64,000 bases of DNA, taken from Zygnema cylindricum (taxonomy: Eukaryota > Streptophyta > Zygnematophyceae > Zygnematales > Zygnemataceae). The translations under genes were made by a program, and so were the position numbers. Below, in pieces: positions 33,101 through 45,225 of the stretch. The DNA lies in assembly GCA_037447655.1 (NCBI GenBank), contig JBBHKE010000498.1:157001-221000 (forward strand), in the 5' to 3' direction. The notes beneath the pieces are model-generated. The model ran no database searches. It worked only from the letters and a program-made list of their open reading frames with translations, and was not told the origin of the DNA. Positions within the stretch are counted from its first letter, which is position 1. Each line of letters begins with the position of its first letter.

Positions 33101-36100
33101 TGTGCGTTGTTATTTCCTTGCAATTATTTCTCCCTTTTCTTCCCAGTTCTTTTCTTCAGCTTTTTAAATCAACTTTCTGTTTTTAAATTGATCTTCGATT
33201 TTTGAATTGAACTTAGCTTTTTTAATAGATGTTGAGTTTTCATTTTAATCTTTACTTTTGTCAATTTTTCAACGAATTTTGGCAGGTTCGTAGCGACGTG
33301 ACAAGATTTAGATATGGAGATGAACAGCATTTGGAAGAAGCTCTTAAGCGTATCTTCCGATATGGCCAGGTCAGTTAACCAGTAAAGCCCTTTTTCTTCC
33401 CTTTTCCATTTTCCTCTTCAACTCCATCTTCTCTTCATGTCATCTTCCGTTCTCCTGCATTCGCCTTGTTCTCTCCTTCTTCCTTTTCCTCTTCATGTTC
33501 ACTTCATAGCCTCTTTTGTTCTGCTGCCTCTTCCCTTTCCTCTCTCTTTTTTACTCATCTTTTGTCTTCTTTCTCTCTTCTTCTTATTGTAGCCTATCCC
33601 CTTCACATCTTTGTATGTTATTCTTAACCCCTTCCTCCAAAGTTTCCCCTTCCCTTTCTCGTCCTTCTGTGAAATGCTGGAGATTCCCTTTTTCTGAAGT
33701 AAATAGTGAAAATTGTGTACATAAATAGTAAATAGTGTATGCCCTCGATATTTAGAGTTTGGTCTTTTTAGAAGAATTTTAAACACGAAAGCAAGATTTG
33801 CATGGAGAGTTTGTGGAGTCTCTATGAAAAGGGTGAGGAGGGATCGGACCTTACTGAGACGATTTTTGTCTTTTCTCTTCTTTTTTGAGGGAAATCGTCA
33901 TGCAGGGAGGAGGTATTCAGCGTCGTTTTGCTCCTCAGTTGGAGTCCATCACCGAGGAAGTAAGTTCTACCTAATTTGTTAAAAGAGAATCTTTGCACAT
34001 AAGAATACCCTGCTCATTTGCTATTAGTGTTATTAACACTAAGTCGGTCATAGCTTTTTAAAAAGTCACAAAATAGTGTCAATATCACACTACATAACGG
34101 AGTGGACGACAATACACCACGTCTCCCTACACAAAATTAGTGTTGTGCGTTTTCATTCTTCATTAACACTAATAATTCCTTTACACTAGTATCGATAGCA
34201 GTGTAGTTTTATGTATAAGTACATATAGCAGTCTGTTAAGGTATTATATTTTAGCTTAGTTGAAGTCTTTAGGAAAAGAGAAATGAAAGCACATAAAAAG
34301 GGATAATCAGGACCATAGCTCTATTATGTGTTTTTATTTCAAAATTTCGAAAGATAATTGTGAGTTTTATCACATTACTTGGTTAAATCCGAATTAAAAA
34401 CAGATACACTGTCCTTATCTTATGTACGTCGGATCTATGGTCAGAACATGACTGCAGACTTGGAGATCTCACTCCATAGTGCACATAATTTAGAGTGGAC
34501 TACCAAGAGCTCATTTATTGCACTTTACACAGCACTGGCTACGTGATAAAATCACGTGGGTTTCTTACTTTTTAGGATCTGTAATAGGAGTTCTCTTGTC
34601 TTTCTCCTTTTCCTGTCCGTCTTCCATTGTGATCTTCACTTCTTTTCTCTATGATACTCTTTGACTTTCTCTCTTGCTGCCCTTCTCCCTCCTTCCTACC
34701 CCACTCGTTCCCTCCATCTCATTCTTCTTCTCTATTTTTTCTTCTTCCCCTTCTTCCTCGTTTTCTAAGGCCTTCTGAGCAATATTTTTCTTGCATGTCA
34801 GAAACATAAAAAATGCGTGAAGCATAAAGAATGTGTTTAACAACTGTAAAAAACGTTTTCCTCTCCTTCTTCCCTGTTTTCGTTAGTAGAAGGGGAAAGA
34901 CCGTTATGAAACTTATCTTGTGAACCAGTTGGATTGTAATAAGTAATTTTCTTATCATGTGCCATTCATCTTCATCTAAAAGGAGTAAGTAAGCAATAGG
35001 TACTGAAGGTTCAAATTTCTTTTCCGGTTCAAAGTGATGATCCTTTCCCCGAGAAAAGAAAGGTGTTTCATTAATACAAATTTAGGAAACTGCGCTTTAT
35101 TTGTCAAAAGAAAACAAAGGCATGTTAGCTGTTTACTCTTACAAAGATAGATTTTACAGAGACTATATGTTTTGCCTAAAAATCTGACAGGCTTTTGTTA
35201 ATGAACGAGGGGGTTTTATAATAGTGTTAGTGATTCTAAATCGGTACCAAATGATTTGGCTGGTTTTGAACCGGTTAAAGTATAATCGGTAAGAAAATAA
35301 ACCATTAAGGGCAAAAAAAAAAAATACGGGCACCGAGTCAGTGTTGTTAATGCTAATGACAAGTCACGGTGTAGCCTCTTAACTTGATGTAATCCAATTA
35401 TCTCAATAATCTTGCCTTCAAACCTTTGCTTTTGTTCCTTTCCTCCCTGTAATGGAAGGATTTTTTGAAACAAGTTACAATTTTTGAATTGGGTATTTCT
35501 AATTTTGAAATTGATGATTATTTGTGAAACAGGTGTATGATGGGCGATACTCATTGGTGTTAATTTTTGAGGCAAAGGGCCTAACTCTGGCTGATTTTGC
35601 TGACCGTGAGGTATTCTCTTTACCATTTTTTTAATAATCTGCTTTCTCAAAGAGAGGGAGGGAGAAGGCAAGGGAGGGAGAGAGGGAGGGAGGGGTAGCG
35701 AGGGAGGGAGGGAGAGGGAGAGGGAGGGAGAGGGAGGGAGAGAGGGGGGAGAGGGAGAGAGAGGGAGGGAGAGGGGGGCAGAGAGGGAGAGAGAGATGGA
35801 AGAGAGATGGAAGAGAGGGAGAGAGAGATGGAAGAGGGATATCTCTCTAGGGTTTTTGTAGCGGTGTTTTTTTTAACATGTTGTGGGTTTTTTTGTGGTT
35901 GAGCACTTTAATAGCTGTTTATTGTTTTTTCCCTTGCAATCAGATTTATTATTTGGTAGCGGATGTATTTATTGGGTGTTTATTGGTTTTGGGAATTGGG
36001 TCTAAATGGGGATTGACAGGCAAAATTTACATCGTTCTTTGGCCCTGGAGTGAAAGCGATAAGCAGTAAGATTATAATCTCTCTAATAATCTCGTTTATG

Positions 36101-37431
36101 GTTTCAAAGCACGGAAAATGAGGATGTATTCTCTGTTTCTAAACTGAGTTTTATTTAGTATAATGTGCTCTAGCTCACATTCGACTATGTGAAATTCAAA
36201 TTACAATCGTATAAGTTTGTTGTCCTCATTTTTGCCCTTGTTCTATATGTTGTCCCAAACACAAAATTTTATGCAACACACTCTTCTTTGCTGTCACCTT
36301 TTCTTCAATTCATAACCGTAATCTCCCCCATACGATTGAATAGCCTTCTCTGAAGTTCATAGAGGTACACTTCTCATCATTATTTGTGTGAAGGAAATTA
36401 TTATTTTAAAGAATGTATAATACTAATCGGGGTAGGGAGATCTAGCGGATAGGAGTCTACTAAACAGTTTTATTAACACTACCATTTTACGATTTTCAAC
36501 CAAAAAAAGTCGCGACTGAATGAAAATTTGTAACACTAAGAGTGATAGGCAACAACAGTTCAGTTGTAGGTTCTTGTCGTTATGCCTATAATGTGTCGTT
36601 TATAGTATCCTGAACTTAAATAAAGATATTATTATTATCTTAGTATATATCTGTCTAACATGACACCTTGTTGTGTCCTACTTTCCCCTCCTTTCTTTTC
36701 CCTTTAAAACAAAGCCTAATACCTGTCTTTTTTAAAGCAGGTACAACATTTTACTTGATATTGAATAAAGAAGCCTTATCCAAAGATGCTGCTCTCCTAC
36801 TTGTCTTTCAATTTAGCAAAACTTCTGAATCTGTTTTAGATTTGATTCAGCAATATAAATGCCGTTTGACTTGATTATCTTAGTAGTTTTTTCAGTTTCC
36901 TCTCCTTTCTCCGATGAAAGTGAATGCAATGTACATGCCCTCTATAAGTATTCTTAAGTATTCTCTTTCTTCCTATTCCTTAGAGAAACCAATGTCAAAG
37001 TTGTCGGTTTCCTTTTCCCGGTTCAAATAATCCAACAGTTTTCCTTAACTCCCCTCCTCCCCCTCCCCCTCCCCTTCACCTCCCCTTCTCCGGCACCTTT
37101 CCCTTTCCCTCTCCCTCCCTTTAAAGTTTATGGCTAATTTTTTTTCCTTTTTTTAGGGCCTTTTTCTTACTTTGGAAATAGCTTCTGAGTCAAAATTATG
37201 TATTTTTTTTCTGAATTAGTGTAAAGCTGAAACTACTCTTCTAATTTTCCAAAAGAATTGTAAAACTAAACAATTTTCCAAAAAAAGTGGAAAGCTAAAA
37301 TTACTTGTCATTTTTTCCAAAAGAAGTGTAAAATTAACATATCTACGGCTATCATTTTTATGGCAGGTGAAGTTGGAGAGAAAAAATTTGCAGTCCGTCT
37401 AGTTTCAGTGGACTCATCAGTCACAGCTTGA
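30195..37431 (+). CDS. Plastid-targeted DUF2854 membrane protein, nine exons
   Basis: Nine exons join with GT-AG borders and unbroken phase: 30195-30491, 31024-31070, 31366-31468, 32498-32584, 33286-33369, 33906-33959, 35533-35610, 36020-36065 and 37367-37431 (stop TGA). They give 286 residues. Residues 1 to about 75 are Ser-, Arg- and Ala-rich without acidic residues, a chloroplast transit peptide ending near VRAAASGAD. Two hydrophobic segments follow: TSFGTIGLTVGLFLLSFGFG and LMLTYGFPLTLIGFALK. Next come YAELKPVSC, QATPILVQVRSDVTRFRYGD, LVLIFEAKGLTLADF, a KFTSFFGPGVKA stretch and a short C-terminal strand. This order matches DUF2854 proteins of cyanobacteria and plastids, whose function I do not know. 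A thylakoid or envelope location is likely from the membrane pair. All exons are intact, so the gene is probably functional. Confidence 0.9.
30500..30720. repeat. Short tandem repeat in intron 1 of the DUF2854 gene
   Basis: About ten degenerate units of a TAAGAATTGTAAAGTGTAATG-like motif of roughly 22 bp follow the exon 1 donor. Confidence 0.65.
32583..32800. repeat. Three tandem 70-80 bp copies starting at the exon 4 donor
   Basis: The sequence beginning at the exon 4 splice donor (GGTAACTTTTTCC, near 32583) recurs near 32653 (GGTAACTTTTCCC) and near 32727 (AAGTAACCTTTCC). Each copy then has a CTTGGAAAA- and a GTTTGGGGG-like part. Two extra donor-like sites are thus carried inside the intron. 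Confidence 0.75.
34019..34213. mobile_element. Small fold-back repeat, family E, in intron 6 of the DUF2854 gene
   Basis: It begins CTATTAGTGTTATTAACACTAA and ends near ATCGATAGCAGTGTAG. It shares the interior motif order (TTAACACTAA, CGGT, AAAATCACA-like, GAGTGGAC, TGACACTAATAA) with 40087-40260. Confidence 0.5.
35651..35840. repeat. GGGA/GAGA tract in intron 7 of the DUF2854 gene
   Basis: About 190 bp of imperfect GGGAGAG repeats on the + strand, starting roughly 40 bp after the exon 7 donor. Confidence 0.92.
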
Positions 37432-39189
37432 AAACATAATTGACCTTTTTAAATCGGTAAAAGATTGGCGAATACTGTCTCCAGTTTTGACCATAAAAAA
37501 GCGAGTAAATCTTCCGAGAAAGGTATATTACTACTATTTTATTTTATTTTTTGTACACTCTCTTGTTAGTGTGTTTGTGTGCTTTTTGAAGCGAGAAAGA
37601 TAGTCAGAAAGCTGTCACAAGTTTTTGTTAAATCCCTTCCATTCCTATATGGAAAGAAAAAGTGAAAAAATATAAAAAAGGTGATATAATATTAGAAGTT
37701 CAAAAAGAAAAAAATGGAAAAAAGGTGGCAGTACATGTCTACTTGCATACAAACCTTCCGAGGTTTAGTTAGATAAGAATGAGGGTCTGCTTACGACTTC
37801 CCTCGGTTTTTGGACAGGCTTGTCCAGTGTTAATACTAGCAAACAAAAAAAAATCTTGTATTTTCACTTTTTATTGAAACATGAAAAGTCGCGTTTGTTT
37901 TCTTTTGTTTACTTTTCGATACGAAGTCGATTTGTTGTGAATTATCTTACATGTTTTGTTTATGCAAATAATTTAATTAGTAGAAAGTAGTTCGCCTAGT
38001 ATGGAGTGTAATGTGAAAGTTAATGGAGTTACTTCTTAAATATCGTTTGTTTTCCCTTTTTTGTCTTTTATGGTATAGAACACCGTGTTTCTCTAGTAGC
38101 GTTTGTGCTTTTTTCAGCACTTTAAACTCTCTTTTTTTGTGTACACTTGTTGGATTGCTAATCCAACTGTTGAGATGGAAAGATAAAGATTCGTACTTCA
38201 AATTGGTGGTCTCCAAAAGAAAATTGGGTAATTGTGTAGAGAGAAAATTTAGTTTAAAGACCAGGAAACCAGTAAGACAAATAACGATACACGATAGTGT
38301 TATACTACGCATTCTTGACCAGTTTTATGAGGTTTGACAATGATAAAAATGATATTGGTTATGGCTACAAACGTGATGTTGCAGCCAGTGTTAACCTGCT
38401 TTTAGAGCTGAGCAAAAGAGATATTCAAATATCCAAAAAAAGAAAGATGAAGGATAAAAGATTACAAGAAAGATGTAAAAGATATTTACAGTAAAAGTTC
38501 ACTGAGTCGCTTGAAAAGGTGAGAATTAATTTTGCCCAAATTCCGGCTAACTCACGGGCGAATCACACTGTCACAAATCATGCTCTTTCAATTTGTGACG
38601 TCACCCTTGAGACATCATATGCTTTACTATGTACAGTCGATGGGCTTATCATACAAAATGTTTAAAGTGAAAGATACCGAAACTCCTCGTGACATAGCTC
38701 TGGTGCGAGAAGCAAGTTTTATAATTAAAAAAACTGCCCTAAAACCTAAACTTGAAGAAAACGCTGGTCCATGACCATGCATTCACGCTAGAAATGGATG
38801 ATGAATGAGATGAGGAAACGAATAATCCCGTACCATTCATTCCCCAAAAAAACAAAAACAGAGGTGCCAAACAGGCCGACCGCTTGGCTGTCAACCTTTT
38901 TGGAGCGTAGCGTCGGACAAAACATACTGTTAAGTGCGTCAAAACTTGACAACTATGGTAAATCATCTTCTTTTCCAGAAAACCTTTTAGGAATGCAGAA
39001 ATCCGACTTTGAAAAAATAGGAAGTCGTATCCCGGATGAATGAATGAATGAATGGTACGGACGGATTTGAGTCATCGGCGCCTAATTGTATGACAACATG
39101 AATCACATCGCGACGTTTCTGTTGACGTGAGATGACGTCAAGGGTGATTCACGTCCAAACAAGAAAAAGACATTCATTTCCTCATCTCA
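37432..39189. other. Intergenic region with a decayed MITE; no gene recognised
   Basis: After the DUF2854 stop comes a probable 3' untranslated stretch. At about 38090-38310 is a diverged family A MITE, with ACACCGTG on the left and CGATACACGATAGTGTTA on the right. Near 38597 and 39140 there are inverted GACGTCACCCTTGA / TGACGTCAAGGGTGA strings that may be ends of a further element. Frames of about 80 codons at 38532-38774 and 38798-39043 resemble nothing I know. A GAAT tetranucleotide run lies at 39037-39052. Confidence 0.4.
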
Positions 39190-39931
39190 GGGTAACCTTC
39201 CATCAGGCGTTCCTAGTAATTGTACGATCACGTTTACTGGCAGTAATGTTTGTAACACTTTTCCATCAGGTCGAGCCAGTGAATCAAAAAATGCTTACGT
39301 GTTTGATTGCGATTGGTACCACGTAAGATCATGTTGAGCCGGCCGGGAATAATCAAAGTTTTGAAAAGTACAAAATCTCAATTGCGTATCTGTACGGGCG
39401 GACGTCGATTAAAATATCTAGTAGCGTCACGCTAATGTACAATCTGAACGTTTTTGTATTTGTGGTTGTTCCAACAGCCACTAAAACCGTTGCAAAATGA
39501 AAATTTGTACAAATGTCCATGAAAGTACCATTTTGTACGTTCACGTATTATCGCTGTACCAGCGGAGGCGTGACAAGATGTTCTACAACCAAGATTTTGT
39601 CGTCGAACAGGGTGGCTGTGATGTCAGACGGTACACGCCATTTGCCACATGTAAGTTTATAGCTTCACGTCCGTCGTGGATCGACTCTGATTTTCCAAAT
39701 GGACTAATACACACGTCCAGTAAGCACAAAGTGTCCTCTTGAGGACAGTCGGGCGTTTGCGTCGAGAATTCAAAATCGGAGGTGGGAGTTTTCGCCAAAA
39801 AGTCTGGAGAATCTTACGTAGGTTTTAGTAAACATCTTTTGTAAAAAAAAAAAAAAAAACAGTACGGTCTAGTACGGAAAGGTACTTTCTCCAGTAAACA
39901 ACCCCACTTTTCGCCTGATGGAAGGTTACCC
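39190..39931. mobile_element. PIF/Harbinger-like element, 742 bp
   Basis: The ends are GGGTAACCTTCCATCAGGCG and its inverse. The flanking trinucleotides are TCA and TCT, so the expected TWA duplication is not preserved. A 7-bp-stem hairpin with the CCTC/GAGG tip lies at 39732-39747, about 190 bp from the right end. Poly(A) occurs near 39843. No transposase frame is present. Confidence 0.68.
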
Positions 39932-40086
39932 TCTTTCATCATCCATTCCTAGTGTGAATACATCAAATGGTCACAACTAAGTAGATCACATAAGTTCACC
40001 AACTTGTGTCGCGAAGACTATGGCCGTCACCCACCACCGTACTTCGTCGTATTTTGTCGCAAAAGACGGAGACTTGAGTTCGTTTA

Positions 40087-40260
40087 GGGTTGTTAACACT
40101 AATTCGGTTGTGACTTTTTTTGGCCGAAAATCATTTAAAAGTGTGTAAAAGCAATATTAAAGCGAGTGGACTACAGCCAGCCACGTAAAACCTTACAAAA
40201 AAATAGTATTACATGTTTTAACTTTGCATTGACACTAATAAATCCTTAATGGTAATAAAG
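40087..40260. mobile_element. Small fold-back repeat, family E, second copy
   Basis: It shares motif order with 34019-34213: TTAACACTAATTCGG near the left end, GAGTGGACTAC in the middle and TTGACACTAATAAATCC near the right end. Its right end abuts the nested element that begins at 40264. Confidence 0.45.
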
Positions 40261-41050
40261 TAAGGGAATTGCTAATCGCAGAGACGATTTTTGCTGCGCG
40301 CAGATAGTTGTCAGAAATTGTACATTTGAAGTACAGTTTTGTACAAGCTACGTACCTTTAAGTTCAGATTTGACGGTCAACCCGTCGAACAAATTTGAAT
40401 GGCGAAATATTGTAATAGCAGTTAAAAAAATGTCGCCCTTGCGAACGTCGACCGTCATAAAAAAAAAACAATTCACACGGCCGGCGCAGGTAACTGTAAC
40501 AAAACTGCGGCAGCCACATATAAATAAAATGGCTGCGCGCAGGTAGTTTCTCAATTCACGTGAGCTCCACTGTCAGAGCACACACCGACATGCTCTCACA
40601 CCGACATTTGACTTAGCCGCAAAAATGGAATCTAATCGCAAACCGTTACACTGAACTTGGACACAAATTAAAGGACGACGTACAACATGCATAACTCGCA
40701 CGAAACGAAATAAACTTCGTACTAAATAAAAAATCGTACCCGCGTATAAATATCGATGAGCTCACGTGAAGCAGAGGTCGCAAAAGTAAAAAAAAATCAT
40801 ACCCGAAACCGACCGTTTTTTTTTTTTTTTTCAAAATCTGAGTAACTGACGCCCGACCGAGTTTTGTCACGCTCCAAAATTGTTAACCGTTAACCGACCG
40901 TCGTTTACGAAAAAATAAATTAACCGAATCTTGATTTTTCGCGACTAACCGTGCCGGCCCGTAACCGAAAAAGTACAAAATTAATCAATGTACGACGGAA
41001 TAAGCCAATAATTACGATTTGTGGCGTTCCCTAAGATTTGCGAAATGAAT

Positions 41051-41480
41051 TACCGTGTCAGATTTGCGACGCTTTGTTGCGTTGCATAAGATCTGCGAAA
41101 TGAATATTGTACTACACCGCCAATCGCTATTAGTGTATAAGTTTTTTTAGCGTATACGAATGATTAGCGTGGTTTACGCTAATTGGGAATTTCGAAGAAA
41201 TCGTTTACTCTAATTAGGAATTAGGGTTTTTTTTTAAATAGTATGGATAATTCTATTTGAAAATTTAAAAAAAAAAGCGGGACAGAATTAGCGTACACAA
41301 CGCTAATAGCGATTGGCGGTGTACCGTGTCAGATTTGCGACGCTTTGTCGCGTTCCCTAAGATTTTCGAAATGAATAGTGTACTACTGTGTCAGATTTGC
41401 GACGCTTTGTCGCGTTCCCTTTGATTTGCGAAATATATAGCTTACTACAGTACCGTGTTAGATTTGCGACGCTAATCATG
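41051..41480. repeat. Tandem repeat of about 61 bp inside the hAT element, split by a MITE
   Basis: The unit carries GTGTCAGATTTGCGACGC, CGTTCCCTAAGATTTGCG and a GTACTAC end. Copies start near 41053, 41326 and 41386, with a partial copy near 41455. A family C MITE (41113-41323) sits between the first and second copies. Confidence 0.8.
41113..41323. mobile_element. Fold-back MITE, family C
   Basis: The ends are TA-CACCGCCAATCGCTATTAG and its inverse ...GCGGTG-TA. The 211-bp interior is AT-rich and nearly the same as 42515-42733. Confidence 0.85.
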
Positions 41481-41730
41481 ATGTCATGTACTTCCACGAT
41501 GCCAAAGAGTACAAGTACAAGAATGTTGGATTATAGGGAGAGTACAACTTTTTTTTTTTTTTTGGTTTTTTGGTTGACCGACTGTAACCGACCGTTTTTT
41601 TTTTCCTGGTGAATCAACCGATTGTAACCGCCCGACCCTCAAAACTTGGCAACCGAATCCGTTCCGGATCAGGCGCGGGCGGTCGTTTAACGGTCGGTCA
41701 CCGTTTGCGACCTCTGACGTGAAGTGATAT

Positions 41731-42197
41731 CCTATACCCACCGGAGCATTTGTAACTTTTTGCCCATTCCGATGATTTTCCGAAAAGTCATCGGAAAACG
41801 GGTCTTGTTCACACCAAAATTTTGGGACGTAACTCCGATTGAAGGTGTCACGTGACACGTCACACACTTCGACGTCATAAAACATAGGCGCGAAAACAAA
41901 CCTGCACATTTTCAAACTTTTAGGGTTTAGCTTGGACTATTTTTTCGCGCGGGAACAACGAAATAGCCGTTCGAATGCTGTGTTTGCTTAGTCAGCTTTT
42001 CGGGTTACAGTTGGTCTGATTCACAGAAATACGATACTTTTACCCTACTTCTACATCGTGCAATATTTTGAGCAAGGTCATTTGTACGGCTTTCCGAGAA
42101 CTTCCGAAATCTACAAAGTCGGTGCTCGGAAAGCCGTACATTATTCGAACGTCCGTCTGTTGCGGAAGTGTTTTTTTTTCCGGTGGGAATAGGCTAT
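41731..42197. mobile_element. Nested element with CCTATNCCCACCGG ends
   Basis: The left end CCTATACCCACCGG is matched by CCGGTGGGAATAGG on the right, between two parts of the host element that are contiguous in its relatives. Inside is a 16-bp inverted repeat (about 42084-42099 and 42125-42140) and a second one near 41770-41800. The flanks are compatible with a TA or TAT duplication. The superfamily is unknown. Confidence 0.55.
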
Positions 42198-42229
42198 GAG
42201 AAACTACCTGCGCGCAACCAGTTTTTTTA

Positions 42230-43259
42230 GGGAATTGCTAATCGCAGAGACGATTTTTGCTGCGTGCAGTTAGTTGTCAGAAATTGTACATTTGAAGTAC
42301 AATTTCGTACAGGCTACGTACCGTTAAGTTCAGATTTGACGGTCAATCCGTCGAACAACTTTGACTGGCGGAATATTGTACCGGCGGTTAAAAAAGTGTC
42401 GCGTTTGCAAACGTCGACCGTCATAAAAAATATTATATTTCACACGGCCGGCGCAGGTTTACTGTTACCAAACTGCGGCAGCCACAGATAAATAAAATGG
42501 CTGCGCGCAGGTACACACCGCCAATCGCTATTAGCGTGTAGGTTTGATTAGCGTATACTATTATTTAGCGTGGTGTACGCTAATTGGGAATTGGGAAATT
42601 TTGGAAGAAATCGATTACTCTAATTAGGAATTAGGGCTTTTTTTAAATAGTGTGGATAATTCTATTTGAAAATAAAAACAAAAAAAAAATGGACGGGATT
42701 AGCGTACACAACGCTAATAGCGATTGGCGGTGTAGTTTACTGCAAAAATGAAATCAACTCGCGAACCGTTACATTGAACTTGGACACCTATTAAAGGACG
42801 ACGTACAGCATGTGTAAACTTGCACGAAAGCAAATAAACTTCGTACAAAATAAAAATGCGTACCCGACTACCCGCGTATAAATATCGATGAAACTAAAAT
42901 GACACGTCGTCACGTCCACGGTGGACGTGACAACGAGTTGATTTCATTTTTGCGGCTAACGTGAAGTGATAAACTATCTGCGCGCAGCCATTTTATTTAT
43001 ATGTGGCTGCCGCAGTTTGGTTACAGTAAAACTGCGCCGGCCGTGTGAATTTTTCTTTTTTTAATGACGGTCGACGTTTGCAAGCGCGACACTTTTTTAA
43101 CCGCCGGTACAATAATCCGCCAGTCAAAGTTGTTCGACGGATTGACCGTCAGATCTGAAATTAAAGGTACGCAGTCTGTACGAAATTGTACTTCAAATGT
43201 ACAATTTTTTGTCAACTACCTGCGCGCAGCAAAAATCGTCTCTGCGATTAGCAATTCCC
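42230..43259. mobile_element. Palindromic PIF-like element, 1030 bp, nested in its own kind
   Basis: The ends GGGAATTGCTAATCGCAGAG and its inverse are intact, and the arms (about 42230-42510 and 42965-43259) are long inverted copies. It is inserted in the right arm of a related element, whose sequence resumes at 43260. The flanks are TTA on the left and TTT on the right, so the duplication may be mutated. A family C MITE occupies 42515-42733. Confidence 0.78.
42515..42733. mobile_element. Fold-back MITE, family C, second copy
   Basis: The ends CACCGCCAATCGCTATTAG and its inverse, and the interior, match 41113-41323 at over 85 percent by eye. It lies in the middle of the 42230-43259 element. 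Confidence 0.82.
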
Positions 43260-43514
43260 TTTATTTATATGTGGCTGCCGCAGTTTTGTTACAGTAAACC
43301 TGCGCCGGTCGTGTGAATTGTATTTTTTTTTATGACGGTCGACGTTCGCAAGTGCGACACTTTTTTAACCACCGTTACAATATTTCGCTAGTCAAATTTG
43401 TTCGACGGGTTGACCGTCAAATCTGAACATTAAAGCTACGTAGCTTGTACGAAAATGTACTTTCTGCGCGCAGCAAAAATCGTCTCTGCTATTAGCAATT
43501 CGGCAATTCCCTAA

Positions 43515-45225
43515 AGTAATAATGGCGCGGAGTGGAGCTTGACAAATCACCCGAGCGCAATCCCGTAATAATTTGTCGAAAGGCGTATCCAAGGTCTCGA
43601 AGAAGCAAGAATTCGAATTGAAACGTGTACCGTACTGTACTGTCGTACACCGTGAATCGCTATTAGTGTTGACCCTAATAGCGATTCACGATGTACTGTA
43701 CTCCTGTACTGTACCGTACTGTTCATTGAGGAGAATGTACTTTGGTGATGCACGTGAGTACGTTTCTCGATTGTTTCCCACGCTTTCGATTCGTTTGAAA
43801 ATTGTCTCGACGGTACATTATCGTAGACTCTTGCTCGTGAAGTTGCCCAATGAGAAGTCCCAGCTCGGTATACACACGTGTGAGGGTTAGGCGAATTTCC
43901 ACGGGTGGACATCGAGCGTGTTAAATACCGTACACGTCACATTTATTAGCAGTTTGTCGTTCAGTGAGCCGTACTAGTGTACGTTCAAATTGTTTGGTAC
44001 TTTGGCTCCTGTACGTCACGAAACGCTGTGGCCAATGGAACGTCGAAAGATGGAGCGTCAGCTGAAAGGACAGCTACGCTGCCACGTATACCTCAATAAA
44101 GCCCAGGGATTGGTGCGTGTTGTCGTTTGGCGATGTTGCTGACAAGTTCATTGGATCTGACCTTTCGGCAAAACCATTCCGAAGTTTCGCTTGAGCCTAA
44201 ACTTTGGTTCATTGAATATGACCGCTTTATAAAAAAGGCTGACGCTGAATCTGTAGGAACGCAATGAATCTTGACCGTCAGAAAGATGCTCTCGAAGGTA
44301 ACGACGATAAAGAGATTCTCATGATGGTCGCAACTTGTCAACAGGGATAAGGCTAGATGAAATGTTTGTACTATCTACGGTGCAGAATCTTTTCTCAAAG
44401 TTACTATTCACGGCTGTTTGATGTAATCAATTTGTGCTCCTGTCGCCGTTTGCCGTCAGGTTCATCCTGGGAGCTTTTTTGACCTATTTTGACTTAAAGC
44501 TTTACGAACCTCAAAAATTGTTTGCTGAAAGTACAGTCCCGCTGCCCGGGGAAAAAATGTCATTATGTCCACGTGTTTCATAATTTCATGCGCCGAAAAA
44601 CGTTTATATTTCTGACCGCACGACGCCGCTGGTTCCATCACTAAGGTAACTTCTGTTTGCTGCCCGGAATCTTGCCCAAAAAAATAGGAAAAGCTTGTAA
44701 AACTTGGGAAAACGACATTTTTTTTTATTATTTTACTCGTGGCTGCCCAAAATCTCTGCTGACTGGCTGACAAATGAAAGGCACACTTTGTATCTTTTTA
44801 TCATTGGACAAAAAGCCATTTCAATGCGTTCGAATTTCGAAAAACCTTGATGCCCAAATTTCTTGCCGAAACTTGAGAAACTTCCTTTGCTCCCCCCAGA
44901 TTCCGCTGCCGCCAACACACGTGCGAGGTAAAGATTCTTTTGACAATGGTTGATAAAAATGTTTTCAAAAGGTAAAACAACAAAAAAAACGTACGTCCAA
45001 GCAATGCCGTCGACCATCCCGATCTACGGCTATAAGCGATCATTTAAAAAAAATGGATTGTTAGCGACAGTTTAACCTTTACGGGACATAGAACGAGCTT
45101 AATAACCAAATGTCATTCAAATTATTTGCGTAATTGCACAGTGCGCACGTTTTGAACGACGCTGTAAAATTGACATCATTGCGACGCCACGTGGCAAAAC
45201 TTTCGAAAGCCTCTGTACTGTACAG
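43515..45225. other. Intergenic region, unassigned frames
   Basis: No gene is recognised. Two minus-strand frames overlap out of phase (44733-45017 and 44462-44773; 94 and 103 codons), and another lies at 44093-44341. They have non-repetitive composition and could be pieces of a decayed gene, but I recognise no family and no splice-linked model. GTACTGTAC-type short palindromes are common here. Confidence 0.35.
43646..43695. mobile_element. Minimal fold-back MITE made of two termini only
   Basis: CACCGTGAATCGCTATTAG is followed after about ten bases by its inverse CTAATAGCGATTCACGATG. Both ends are flanked by TA. It is the family A terminus pair without any interior. Confidence 0.8.

Larger units (their letters stand above)
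40772..41716. mobile_element. hAT element, 945 bp, nested, exact 8-bp duplication
   Basis: The ends are CAGAGGTCGCAAA and its inverse, a textbook hAT terminus. The duplication ACGTGAAG is exact at 40764-40771 and 41717-41724. The uninterrupted site GAGCTCACGTGAAGTGAG is seen at about 8864-8881 in a related element. The interior contains GACCG/CGGTC-rich subterminal repeats, a 61-bp tandem repeat and a MITE, but no transposase. Confidence 0.9.
40264..43511. mobile_element. Palindromic TAA-flanked element carrying three nested insertions
   Basis: The outer ends are GGGAATTGCTAATCGCAGAG on the left and a GCAATTCCC terminus on the right. They are flanked by TAA at 40261-40263 and 43512-43514. 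Removing the insertions at 40772-41716 (hAT), about 41731-42197 and 42230-43259 leaves about 800 bp, close to the related element at 8454-9178. The GGG-starting ends and TAA duplication suggest PIF/Harbinger affiliation. The long arms fold back on each other, and no protein is encoded. Confidence 0.7.

Noticed and set aside
44093-45043. Overlapping minus-strand frames of 80-103 codons
   Set aside because: Composition is ordinary, but the frames overlap out of phase, lack recognisable motifs and have no supporting splice sites. They are noted only as unassigned.
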